Source: Candidatus Cloacimonadota bacterium (GTDB lineage Bacteria; Cloacimonadota; Cloacimonadia; Cloacimonadales; TCS61). Taken from it: a DNA stretch of 8,800 nt. The notes below the pieces were generated by a model. The model was not told the origin of the DNA, did not search any database, and worked only from the letters and a program-made list of their open reading frames with translations. The translations under genes were made by a program, and so were the position numbers. Shown here one piece after another: positions 1 to 6,002 of this stretch (the stretch's first letter is position 1; each line of letters opens with the position of its first letter). The DNA lies in assembly GCA_021157645.1 (NCBI GenBank), contig JAGGWC010000135.1, positions 1 through 8,800 of the forward strand, read 5' to 3'.

Positions 1-198
1 CAGATCATTAGTTTTGGTTGATTCTTCAACGATCACTTGTTCGAATGGAGCAGGCATAAAATCACCTTGTGCTGTACAAATGTTGCTTTCTGCATAAGCT
101 TGAATAGATGTGTCATTGCTACTATTGATAATAGCAAACACATTGATCACTGAAACTATAAAAGCTACTAATACGATTAAACTAAGATTCTTTTTCAT
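1..198 (-). CDS. Short exported protein, 5' part only (C-terminus beyond window edge)
   Basis: Sixty-six codons run leftward off the window without a stop. The N-terminus is a clear signal peptide: MKKN is followed by a hydrophobic stretch of about 18 residues (residues 5-22, LSLIVLVAFIVSVINVFA) with a plausible cleavage after VFA. The visible mature part (residues 23-66) is polar, has a single Cys (residue 43) and shows no motif I recognise. Two in-frame ATGs exist, at 204 and 198. I chose 198 because the Shine-Dalgarno AAGGAGA (205-211) touches the ATG at 204 directly but lies six bases from the ATG at 198. The protein is probably exported to the periplasm or surface. Its function cannot be stated. 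It is divergent from the infC operon and is unlikely to be related to it. Confidence 0.7.
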   Translation of the reverse strand, partial: MKKNLSLIVLVAFIVSVINVFAIINSSNDTSIQAYAESNICTAQGDFMPAPFEQVIVEESTKTNDL

Positions 199-204
199 TT
201 TCAT

Positions 205-211
205 TCTCCTT
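205..211 (-). promoter_or_regulatory. Ribosome binding site of the leftward secreted-protein gene
   Basis: Read on the minus strand this is AAGGAGA, a strong Shine-Dalgarno sequence. Spacing is six bases to the ATG at 198 and zero to the ATG at 204, which decides the start in favour of 198. Confidence 0.7.
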
Positions 212-232
212 TTCTTATTTATGATAATTACA

Positions 233-261
233 TAAATATTATTATTTATTACAATTGACAA
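233..261 (-). promoter_or_regulatory. Possible promoter of the leftward secreted-protein gene
   Basis: On the minus strand TTGTCA (261-256) is followed after 17 bases by TATTTA (238-233). That is one mismatch from the -35 consensus and a mediocre -10. It would give a 5' UTR of roughly 28 bases before the ATG at 198. The region is nearly pure A/T, so -10-like hexamers occur by chance. Confidence 0.4.
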
Positions 262-339
262 GTATTTTTTTTTGTAATTCTTTTACTACTGCTAATTTTT
301 TTATAAAAGTTATTAGTCAAAACTTATAAAAATAACGAT

Positions 340-368
340 TTGAAATATTTTGTACTTAGCATTAAGAT
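340..368 (+). promoter_or_regulatory. Probable sigma70-type promoter of the infC operon
   Basis: TTGAAA (340-345) and TAAGAT (363-368) are separated by exactly 17 bases, which predicts transcription starting near 374-376. The upstream 262-335 stretch is rich in A and T tracts and could act as an UP element. The predicted start places all leader hairpins described below inside the transcript. This is inferred from consensus matching only. Confidence 0.55.
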
Positions 369-519
369 AAAAAACTTGACTCACCAACAAAGGAAAAATT
401 CTTTGTATATTGTTAATAAAAAAGAAGCTACCCGCTTCTACCTTACGGTTCTTAAATTTGTTAAGATACTTGTTAAGGTCATGAAAAAAGTGCGAAATTA
501 TATATAAATGTGTAATGGC

Positions 520-546
520 GGGTGGATTTAATCCACCCTTTTTTTT
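520..546 (+). terminator. Intrinsic terminator inside the infC leader (attenuator)
   Basis: GGGTGGAT (520-527) pairs perfectly with ATCCACCC (531-538) around a TTA loop, followed by eight T (539-546). The stem is GC-rich in otherwise AT-rich DNA. It ends 14 bases before the infC Shine-Dalgarno and downstream of the probable operon promoter, so it cannot serve an upstream + strand gene visible here. It most likely terminates transcripts of this same operon conditionally. Confidence 0.88.
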
Positions 547-559
547 ATTAAAAAAGAAC

Positions 560-566
560 AAGGAGG
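560..566 (+). promoter_or_regulatory. infC ribosome binding site that decides an ATT start
   Basis: AAGGAGG is a full Shine-Dalgarno. Five bases downstream, in the IF3 reading frame, is ATT at 572. The only ATG further up in frame, at 515, has no such site and lies before the terminator hairpin. No ATG, GTG or TTG stands at a usable distance from this site in the frame. Confidence 0.8.
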
Positions 567-571
567 TTCTT

Positions 572-1165
572 ATTTCTATTCGCATTAGAAGAGGAAAAGC
601 TAAAACAAATCCTACTGCACCTAAAGAGAGGATTAATAATCAGATTAGAGTACCATCGGTAAGACTAATTTCTGAAACTGGTAAACAAGTTGGTATTGTT
701 CCAATTTCAAAAGCATTACAAGAAGCTGAAAGAGTAGGACTTGATCTTGTAGAAATTTCACCAAACGCAAAACCACCAGTGTGTAAAATTCTGGATTTTG
801 GTACATATTACTACAAGAAAGAACGAAAATTACGTGAAGCAAGAAAGAATCAACATATTGTGCAGACAAAGGAAGTGAAATTCGGACCGAATACAGAAGA
901 TCATGATTACAAATTTAAGAAAGTGCATGCTCTCAAATTCTTAAGTCAGCATAATAAAGTAAAACTAACAGTACGTTTTCGTGGGAGACAGCTTGCTCAC
1001 AGGGATATTGGATTTAAGTTATTGGAACGTATATTAGAAGAGCTTAAACCTTTGGTTGATGTTGAGGTAATGCCTAAGAATGAAGGCAGAACAGTTTTTA
1101 CGATAATTGCACCAAAGAAAGAAATTGATAATTTATTAGAAGAATATGAAAACATAGAAGAATAA
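572..1165 (+). CDS. infC: Translation initiation factor IF-3
   Basis: IF3 binds the 30S subunit, prevents premature 50S joining and checks the start codon and initiator tRNA. From ATT at 572 the protein is 197 residues, slightly longer than the E. coli form because of a basic N-terminal tail (residues 1-20). The N-domain starts with [14 protein letters not shown] (20-33) and includes [21 protein letters not shown] lysine/arginine-rich linker helix follows, then the C-domain from about residue 99 (TKEVKFGPN) with the conserved [14 protein letters not shown] (134-147) and the final APKKE. The ATG at 515 would add 19 residues encoded by the terminator hairpin and its T tract and has no ribosome binding site, so I reject it. 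An ATT start (ATT at 578 is a second but worse candidate) is the known basis of IF3 autoregulation in E. coli: excess IF3 rejects its own non-standard start codon. First gene of the operon; rpmI follows after 14 bases. Confidence 0.95.
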   Translation: MSIRIRRGKAKTNPTAPKERINNQIRVPSVRLISETGKQVGIVPISKALQEAERVGLDLVEISPNAKPPVCKILDFGTYYYKKERKLREARKNQHIVQTKEVKFGPNTEDHDYKFKKVHALKFLSQHNKVKLTVRFRGRQLAHRDIGFKLLERILEELKPLVDVEVMPKNEGRTVFTIIAPKKEIDNLLEEYENIEE

Positions 1166-1179
1166 TTTCAGGAGGAAAA

Positions 1180-1374
1180 ATGCCTAAACTCAAAACACGT
1201 AGAGCGGTAGCAAAAAGATTTAAAGTTACCGGTAAGGGAAAACTGAAAAGATCTCATGCTTATGCAGGTCATATCCTTACAAAGAAATCATCTAAAAGAA
1301 AAAGAAACTTAAGACAATCAGGTCTTGTAAATGCAAACGATACAGCAAGAATGAAAAAAATGCTGGGTATCTAA
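1180..1374 (+). CDS. rpmI: 50S ribosomal protein L35
   Basis: A 64-residue, highly basic protein with the family signature: [21 protein letters not shown] at the N-terminus, then [20 protein letters not shown] and a C-terminal MKKMLG. L35 is a late-assembling component of the large subunit. Length matches the family (about 65). Start supported by AGGAGG (1170-1175), four bases before the ATG. It lies between infC and rplT, the classical order, 18 bases ahead of rplT. Confidence 0.97.
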   Translation: MPKLKTRRAVAKRFKVTGKGKLKRSHAYAGHILTKKSSKRKRNLRQSGLVNANDTARMKKMLGI

Positions 1375-1392
1375 AAAAAGAAGGAGAATAAA

Positions 1393-1749
1393 ATGCCACG
1401 TTCAACAAATAATGTAGCTGCTAAAAATAGAAGAAAAAAATATTTAAAAGCCGCCAAAGGTTATGTCGGTGGTCGAAGTAAATTGTACAGAACTGCTCGA
1501 CAGGCTGTAGAAAGAGGTTGGCTATATGCATATAGAGATAGGAAAACTAAAAAACGCGTATTTAGACAACTTTGGATCACACGTATTAACGCAGCAGCCC
1601 GAATGAATGAACTAACTTATAGTAAATTGATAAGCGGATTAAAAAAAGCTGAAGTTGAGATCGATAGAAAGGTACTTGCTCATCTTGCATATAATGATAT
1701 GGAAGCCTTTGCACAACTTTGTCAAATTGCTAAAGATCAAATTAAATAA
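1393..1749 (+). CDS. rplT: 50S ribosomal protein L20
   Basis: 118 residues, the usual length. The extended basic N-terminal half ([22 protein letters not shown] and on to [14 protein letters not shown]) threads into 23S rRNA domain II. The globular C-half begins near [13 protein letters not shown] (about 58-70) and contains the conserved [13 protein letters not shown] and [10 protein letters not shown]20 is needed early in 50S assembly. In several phyla free L20 also binds the mRNA of its own operon and represses it, through its C-terminal domain, which is intact here. That makes it the natural candidate ligand for the leader at 375-571. Start supported by AAGGAG (1381-1386). The stop is followed only 11 bases later by the pheS start. 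Confidence 0.97.
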   Translation: MPRSTNNVAAKNRRKKYLKAAKGYVGGRSKLYRTARQAVERGWLYAYRDRKTKKRVFRQLWITRINAAARMNELTYSKLISGLKKAEVEIDRKVLAHLAYNDMEAFAQLCQIAKDQIK

Positions 1750-1763
1750 GGTGCCTTCGGGTG
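1748..1763 (+). promoter_or_regulatory. pheS ribosome binding site with a small UUCG hairpin over the GTG start
   Basis: AAGGTG (1748-1753) is a modest Shine-Dalgarno, about nine bases before GTG at 1761. Bases 1752-1755 (TGCC) can pair with 1760-1763 (GGTG) around TTCG, giving a C(UUCG)G tetraloop, an unusually stable loop type. The stem is only four pairs, two of them wobble. It would hide the start codon and part of the binding site unless ribosomes finishing rplT open it. Possible translational coupling; unproven. Confidence 0.35.
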
Positions 1764-2780
1764 AAAGAAGAATTAAATAAAGTCGTTAAAGTAGCAGAAA
1801 ATGAGATAAATAACGCTAGCTCAATATATGACTTAATGCAATTGAAATCTAGATATACTGGGAAAAAAAGTGTACTGAACAGTTTTATGCAAAAGATAGG
1901 TTCTCTATCAAAAGAGGAAAGACCTGCTTTTGGTCAAACTCTTAATATTGCAAAAAAGCAGCTTGTAAAAATGATAACTGATCAGGAAAAAAAGATCAAA
2001 GAACTTGATTATAATAAAATATTAAAATCGGAATCTATAGACCTTACAATGTCAGGGCGTAAAAGAGCAAAAGGAAGTTTACATCCAATAACGAAAGTAT
2101 GGCGCGAGATCGAAGATATCTTTATGGCAATGGGTTTTGAAGTTGCAGAAGGACCGGATGTTGAAGATGAATTCCATAATTTTGATGCTTTAAATACACC
2201 GCAGAATCATCCTGCTAGAGATCTTTCTGATACTTTTTATTTAGATAACGATGTTCTTCTGAGAACTCAAACTTCCACAGTTCAAATTAGAACTATGGAA
2301 AATCATCCGCTTCCCATCAAAATTATTTCACCGGGAAGTTGTTATCGGAATGAAAATGATGCATCTCATTCTCCAATGTTTCATCAAGTGGAAGCACTTC
2401 TTGTGGATGAAGGGGTCACATTTACTGATCTTAGAGATATACTTAATATCTTTGTTAAAGAGATGTTTGGCAGCAAGATCGAATCTAGGATACGACCTCA
2501 TTATTTCCCTTTTACAGAACCCAGTGCTGAGATTGATATTGTCTGCGTGAAATGTTATGGTAAAGGTTGTAATCTCTGTAAAGGAAGCGGCTGGTTAGAA
2601 ATGGGTGGAGCTGGCATGGTTGACCCAAATGTATTAGAAAAACTTGGAATTGATTCTGAGAAATACACCGGTTATGCATTTGGTTTGGGAATGGATCGGA
2701 TAGCAATGTTGAAATATAAAATTCCAGATATGAGATTGCTTTTTGAAAATGATATTCGTTTTCTGAAACAATTTAGTTAA
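1761..2780 (+). CDS. pheS: Phenylalanyl-tRNA synthetase alpha subunit
   Basis: Catalytic subunit of the (alpha-beta)2 class II enzyme that charges tRNA-Phe in the cytoplasm. 339 residues, typical length. Residues 1 to about 85 form the N-terminal coiled coil that grips tRNA. The core starts at HPITKVWREIEDIF (motif 1 region). Motif 2 is YRNENDASHSPMFHQVE (195-211) and motif 3 is GLGMDRIAMLKY (308-319), followed by the family ending FENDIRFLKQF. An insertion with four cysteines, C262, C265, C270 and C273 (CxxC-x4-CxxC), lies just before GWLEMGGAGMV. It resembles a small zinc-binding loop found in PheS of many bacteria but absent from E. coli. Start is GTG at 1761; no in-frame ATG is available until about residue 26, which would remove part of the coiled coil. 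pheT follows after 28 bases. Confidence 0.96.
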   Translation: MKEELNKVVKVAENEINNASSIYDLMQLKSRYTGKKSVLNSFMQKIGSLSKEERPAFGQTLNIAKKQLVKMITDQEKKIKELDYNKILKSESIDLTMSGRKRAKGSLHPITKVWREIEDIFMAMGFEVAEGPDVEDEFHNFDALNTPQNHPARDLSDTFYLDNDVLLRTQTSTVQIRTMENHPLPIKIISPGSCYRNENDASHSPMFHQVEALLVDEGVTFTDLRDILNIFVKEMFGSKIESRIRPHYFPFTEPSAEIDIVCVKCYGKGCNLCKGSGWLEMGGAGMVDPNVLEKLGIDSEKYTGYAFGLGMDRIAMLKYKIPDMRLLFENDIRFLKQFS

Positions 2781-2808
2781 TTCGTATAAATTATTAGGTC
2801 AAAAAAAA

Positions 2809-5199
2809 ATGAAAATAAGTTATAACTGGTTAAAAAAATATATTAATCTTACACTCTCTCCGGAAGAATTAAAGGATAAAATGACCTTTGCTGGAATCGA
2901 GGTTGAGGCTGTAGAAGAACTTGGGAAAGATCTACGACAGATCAAAATTGCACAAATTGTTAAATTTGATCAACATCCGAATGCCGAGAAACTTTCTATT
3001 TGTCAGGTTGATAATGGAACAGAAATTATGCAGGTTATCTGCGGGGCTTCTAACTGCAAGAATGATATCAAAGTTGCTTTTGCAGGAATCGGAACACAAA
3101 TACAAGATTTTAAGATTAAGAAAGCTAAACTTCGTGGTGAAATATCTTTTGGAATGATTTGCTCTGAAGATGAACTTGGTATTTCTAACGATCATGATGG
3201 GATCATGATTCTTCCCGAAGATGCCCCTGTAGGAACAGATCTTGCCTCTTATCTCGGATTTGAAGATACCTGCTATGATGTAGAAATTACTCCAAATCGT
3301 CCCGACCTGCTTGGAATTATTGGTGTTGCCAGGGATCTTTCTGCCTTACTAAAACTTCCTCTTACTTTACCAGAAAGCAAACTAATAGAAAGTAATGAAC
3401 CAATAAAAAATCATCTTTCTTTAGAAAATAAAATTCCTGAACTTTGTACAAGATATACAGCCAGAATGATAAAAAATGTTGAAATTAAAGAATCACCAGA
3501 CTGGCTTAAAAAACAATTGATCTCTGTTGGATTACGACCTATAAATAATGTTGTTGATATCACTAATTTTGTAATGATGGAATTTGGTCATCCACTTCAC
3601 GCCTTCGATTACAATCTAATTCACGGAAAGAAAATAATTGTGCGTAAAGCTTTGGAAAATGAAAAATTTCCTGCTTTGGATGGAGTAACTTATAAATTAA
3701 AAAAAGACGATATTGTAATAGCAGATGAAAAACGTACAATTGCCCTTGCTGGTATTATTGGTGGTGAAAATTCATATATTACTTCTACAACAAAAGATGT
3801 TGTTATAGAGGCAGCTAATTTCTTATATTCTTCCATTCGTAAAACGTCTGGTCGCACAAAGATATCTACTGATTCTTCTTATCGGTTTGAACGTGATATC
3901 ACAGATGAAGTTGCTGAACTGGCAAGTATTAGAGCTTGTGAATTGATCCTTAAAATTACCGGTGGTGAACTTTTAAAAGGAAAGCTGGACTCATTTCTTT
4001 CCCAGAAAGAGTTAACTAAAGTTTCAGTTCGGCCATCCAGAGTTAAAAAAATTCTTTCAATAGATGTTCCTCCAAAACAAATCGTGGAATATCTTACAGC
4101 TCTGGGACTGAATTTTATAAAAGAATCGGAAGATAATTTAGTGTTTGAGATTCCTAATTATAGAAAAGACTTAACACGTGAGATCGATCTGATCGAAGAG
4201 ATAATCCGCCTTAATGGTTATAATAACGTTCCCACTTTTTTAAAATCTCAAAATATTATGAATAAACCAGTTTTCTATGCTCGTAGGAAAATAGAAGATA
4301 CACTTGTAAATTATGGATTCTCAGAAGTGATCAACTGGAATTTTGGTGATCCTGATGATCTGGATAAATTTAATATTAAAGAAGAAGATGAACGCAGGAA
4401 CTTTGCGGAATTAAAAAATCCATTAGGAGAAAGTTTCTCCATAATGCGTTCTATGCTATTGCCGAGTCTTCTGAAAAATGCAATTTATAATATAAATCAC
4501 GGACAGAAGAATATTAGACTTTTCGAACTGAAAAAAGTTTTTACGAGAAAAGATGAAAAACTTGCAACTGAGAAATTACATCTTTCTGGGATCCTTACCG
4601 GAGAGCTTAATCCTGTTTATTGGAAAGATAGCTCTGAGCAACTTGATTTCTTTGATGTAAAAGGAATAATGGAAGATATTATTGCTGAATTGAAGTTAGA
4701 AAATTGTAAGTACAGAACATCCCAAGAATCTTTTTATCAACAGGGGATAGGAGCTGATGTAATTGTGAAAGAAAAGATTGTTGCCAGCTTGGGGAAAATA
4801 GACCCTAAAATTGCGGTTAAATATGATATTAATATGCCAATGTTTGCTTTTGATATTGATCTTAACGCCATTTTCGCAATGGATAATTTTAGCGATCCTG
4901 TTTTTGAGAATATTCCAAAATTCCCACCAATCTTGCGTGACATTTCTTTTATGATCTCAAAAGAGCATAAATATGCAGATATTATTGGGACTATCAAAAA
5001 AGTCGGAAAAAATAGTATTTCTAAAATTGTGCTTTTTGATGAATTTGTAGGAAAAAATATCAAAGAGGGATTTCACAGTCTTACATTTAGTCTTGTCTTC
5101 AGTTCAGATACAAAAACCTTGACGGATGGATATATCAATAATATTCTAAAAAAAGTTATTAAGGCTTTATTAAATTCATACAATGCTGAGATGAGGTAA
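2809..5199 (+). CDS. pheT: Phenylalanyl-tRNA synthetase beta subunit
   Basis: 796 residues, normal for the bacterial long form. Domains in order: N-terminal B1 segment; EMAP/Trbp111-like tRNA-binding OB fold (about 42-155, with HPNAEKLSICQVD); B3/B4 editing domain that hydrolyses mischarged Tyr-tRNA-Phe (about 210-385, with NNVVDITNFVMMEFGHPLHAFD, the GIIGGENS segment at 315-322 and RFER at 359-362); B5 domain (about 402-475); catalytic-like core; and a C-terminal FDX-ACB anticodon-binding domain (about 705-796, from FPPILRDISF). In B5, D454, D460, E463 and E464 have the spacing of the magnesium ligands known in the Thermus enzyme. No truncation is seen. The Shine-Dalgarno is weak (AGG at 2796-2798), and a run of nine A directly precedes and enters the ATG. 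The stop is two bases before the next gene. Confidence 0.96.
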   Translation: MKISYNWLKKYINLTLSPEELKDKMTFAGIEVEAVEELGKDLRQIKIAQIVKFDQHPNAEKLSICQVDNGTEIMQVICGASNCKNDIKVAFAGIGTQIQDFKIKKAKLRGEISFGMICSEDELGISNDHDGIMILPEDAPVGTDLASYLGFEDTCYDVEITPNRPDLLGIIGVARDLSALLKLPLTLPESKLIESNEPIKNHLSLENKIPELCTRYTARMIKNVEIKESPDWLKKQLISVGLRPINNVVDITNFVMMEFGHPLHAFDYNLIHGKKIIVRKALENEKFPALDGVTYKLKKDDIVIADEKRTIALAGIIGGENSYITSTTKDVVIEAANFLYSSIRKTSGRTKISTDSSYRFERDITDEVAELASIRACELILKITGGELLKGKLDSFLSQKELTKVSVRPSRVKKILSIDVPPKQIVEYLTALGLNFIKESEDNLVFEIPNYRKDLTREIDLIEEIIRLNGYNNVPTFLKSQNIMNKPVFYARRKIEDTLVNYGFSEVINWNFGDPDDLDKFNIKEEDERRNFAELKNPLGESFSIMRSMLLPSLLKNAIYNINHGQKNIRLFELKKVFTRKDEKLATEKLHLSGILTGELNPVYWKDSSEQLDFFDVKGIMEDIIAELKLENCKYRTSQESFYQQGIGADVIVKEKIVASLGKIDPKIAVKYDINMPMFAFDIDLNAIFAMDNFSDPVFENIPKFPPILRDISFMISKEHKYADIIGTIKKVGKNSISKIVLFDEFVGKNIKEGFHSLTFSLVFSSDTKTLTDGYINNILKKVIKALLNSYNAEMR

Positions 5200-5201
5200 A
5201 T

Positions 5202-5525
5202 ATGGAAGATAGATTCGTACTTAGTCTGGATGAAAAAATTCAAAAATTAATAAATGGTTATACCGAAATAAAAAGTAAATATGCTGATGCTGTAATTGCT
5301 AAAACAGAACTCGAAAAGCAGAATACGATTCTCAGTGAATTCAAAAATGAAAATGAAGAAAAATTATTAAGATTAGTAGAATCTGATCGTAAACAGAGAG
5401 AAGAAATTGATTTCCTTAAAAATGAAAATAGAAATCTTCGTGACCAGTTAGATGACCATAATAATAAAATGAAAGAGGCATCAACTAAAATTGATAACAT
5501 TTTCAATCAATTAAATGATTTATAA
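5202..5525 (+). CDS. Small coiled-coil protein upstream of zapA (possibly ZapB-like)
   Basis: 107 residues, almost entirely charged and helical, with heptad-like spacing of L/I from about residue 10 to 107 (for example DFLKNENRNLRDQLDD). There are no cysteines, no signal peptide and no membrane segment, so it should be a cytoplasmic coiled coil. GAGG (5193-5196), inside the end of pheT, lies five bases before the ATG; the gap to the pheT stop is two bases and to zapA six. Small coiled-coil proteins of ZapB type work with ZapA and FtsZ in the Z-ring, and position directly before zapA suggests a related role. Coiled coils give poor sequence signatures, so the family assignment is inference from context. 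Confidence 0.75.
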   Translation: MEDRFVLSLDEKIQKLINGYTEIKSKYADAVIAKTELEKQNTILSEFKNENEEKLLRLVESDRKQREEIDFLKNENRNLRDQLDDHNNKMKEASTKIDNIFNQLNDL

Positions 5526-5531
5526 AGATCA

Positions 5532-5804
5532 ATGAAATCTATTGAAATTGAGATTTTAGGTAGAACATATTATTTTAGAAGTGATGACCCTGAAAAAATA
5601 AAAGAAACTGCAGAATATGTAGAGAAAGAATTAGAAAAGTTGAACGAAAGATTCAATACAGTAGATCAAAATAAGTTATTAGTTCTTTATGCAATATCAA
5701 TTACCGAGAAATATCTCTCTGAAATTGATGATTATAAGAATTTATCAAAAAAGTTCGAACAGATCAATGATCTGTTTGATAATATAGAAATTAGTGAAAA
5801 ATAA
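5532..5804 (+). CDS. zapA: Cell division protein ZapA
   Basis: ZapA bundles FtsZ filaments and stabilises the Z-ring in the cytoplasm. The 90-residue protein has the family layout. An N-terminal beta-rich globular part binds FtsZ: SIEIEILGRTYYFRSDDPEKIKE looks like the usual 'v.I.G..y.i....e' opening and runs into a helix (AEYVEKELEKLNERF). A long C-terminal helix forms the dimer and tetramer coiled coil, starting around NKLLVLYAISITEKYLSEID (47-66). Length is slightly below the common 95-110. The Shine-Dalgarno is weak (AAAGAT at 5524-5529), so translation is probably coupled to the preceding gene. The 6S RNA gene starts right after the stop codon; a zapA-6S RNA neighbourhood is well known in proteobacteria, which supports both calls. 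Confidence 0.85.
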   Translation: MKSIEIEILGRTYYFRSDDPEKIKETAEYVEKELEKLNERFNTVDQNKLLVLYAISITEKYLSEIDDYKNLSKKFEQINDLFDNIEISEK

Positions 5805-5975
5805 TTGCCTGCGGTATTCGTGATATTATTGATATTCAGAACCAATTATGAATAGGAAGTCAGGCCCTTTGTGGCGCATGAACCGAACATGATTCGGAGA
5901 TGTAAAGCAAAAAACGGTAGACGTCCACCTTGTTCCAAGGTTCCAGAAGTACATTGTACACGGTATCGCGGGTAA
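5805..5975 (+). ncRNA. ssrS: 6S RNA
   Basis: 6S RNA mimics an open promoter, binds the housekeeping RNA polymerase holoenzyme and damps transcription in stationary phase. The 171-nt segment has the hallmark closing helix: 5805-5822 (TTGCCTGCGGTATTCGTG) pairs with 5959-5975, with wobbles and one bulged base. Inside are a hairpin CCTTG (5928-5932) / CAAGG (5936-5940) on the 3' side of the expected bubble and a terminal stem-loop: CCGAA (5883-5887) with TTCGG (5893-5897), extended by CAT/ATG and TTTG/CAAA pairs. The segments GTGGCGC (5871-5877) and CACCTTG...CCAAGG resemble matching parts of E. coli 6S RNA. It starts at the base after the zapA stop and ends 27 bases before rny. No T-rich terminator follows, so it is likely cut from a longer transcript. 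Exact ends are estimates from the helix. Confidence 0.9.
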
Positions 5976-6002
5976 AATAATAGATTAAAAGTGAGGTAAA
6001 TA

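Larger units (their letters stand above)
375..571 (+). promoter_or_regulatory. Structured infC-rpmI-rplT leader, putative L20-type attenuator
   Basis: About 200 nt of untranslated leader precede infC. Hairpins readable by eye, in order, are as follows. (1) 387-394 with 399-406, eight pairs including one wobble, loop AAAA. (2) AGAAGC (423-428) with GCTTCT (434-439), loop TACCC. (3) A composite helix directly abutting hairpin 2: ACCTTA (440-445) with TAAGGT (474-479), an asymmetric internal loop, then CTTAA (451-455) with TTAAG (461-465). (4) The intrinsic terminator at 520-546. ACCCGC (430-435, loop and 3' arm of hairpin 2) is perfectly complementary to GCGGGT (518-523), which includes the 5' arm of the terminator. 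With flanking wobbles, 428-436 can pair with 517-525. The two pairings exclude each other, the architecture of an attenuator. In Firmicutes and others, ribosomal protein L20 represses this same operon through its leader. That L20 is the ligand here is inference from gene content. Confidence 0.6.

Noticed and set aside
232..249. Inverted repeat ATAAAT / ATTTAT near the leftward promoter, considered as an operator
   Set aside because: It consists only of A and T in a region of similar composition; such palindromes are expected by chance.
292..316. CTAAT / ATTAG inverted repeat around an A/T tract, considered as a terminator or operator
   Set aside because: It is an AT-only stem with no GC core, and it lies upstream of the operon promoter where no gene reads in. 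At most it is part of an A/T-rich UP-like region.
375..411. TTGACT (375-380) with TATATT (406-411) as an alternative operon promoter
   Set aside because: The spacing is 25 bases, too long for a sigma70 promoter. TTGAAA / TAAGAT at 340-368 has the ideal 17.
515..571. ATG at 515 as the infC start
   Set aside because: The added 19 residues would be encoded by the terminator hairpin and its T tract, no Shine-Dalgarno precedes it, and a perfect one precedes the ATT at 572.
313..585. Open frame of 90 codons on the minus strand across the infC leader
   Set aside because: It lies over the promoter, leader hairpins and terminator of the opposite strand. Its composition is F/I/K/N from AT-rich DNA, and I see no ribosome binding site or family likeness.
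4737..5063. 108-codon minus-strand open frame inside pheT
   Set aside because: It is antisense to the conserved C-terminal part of PheT; the hydrophobic look comes from the complement of lysine- and aspartate-rich codons.
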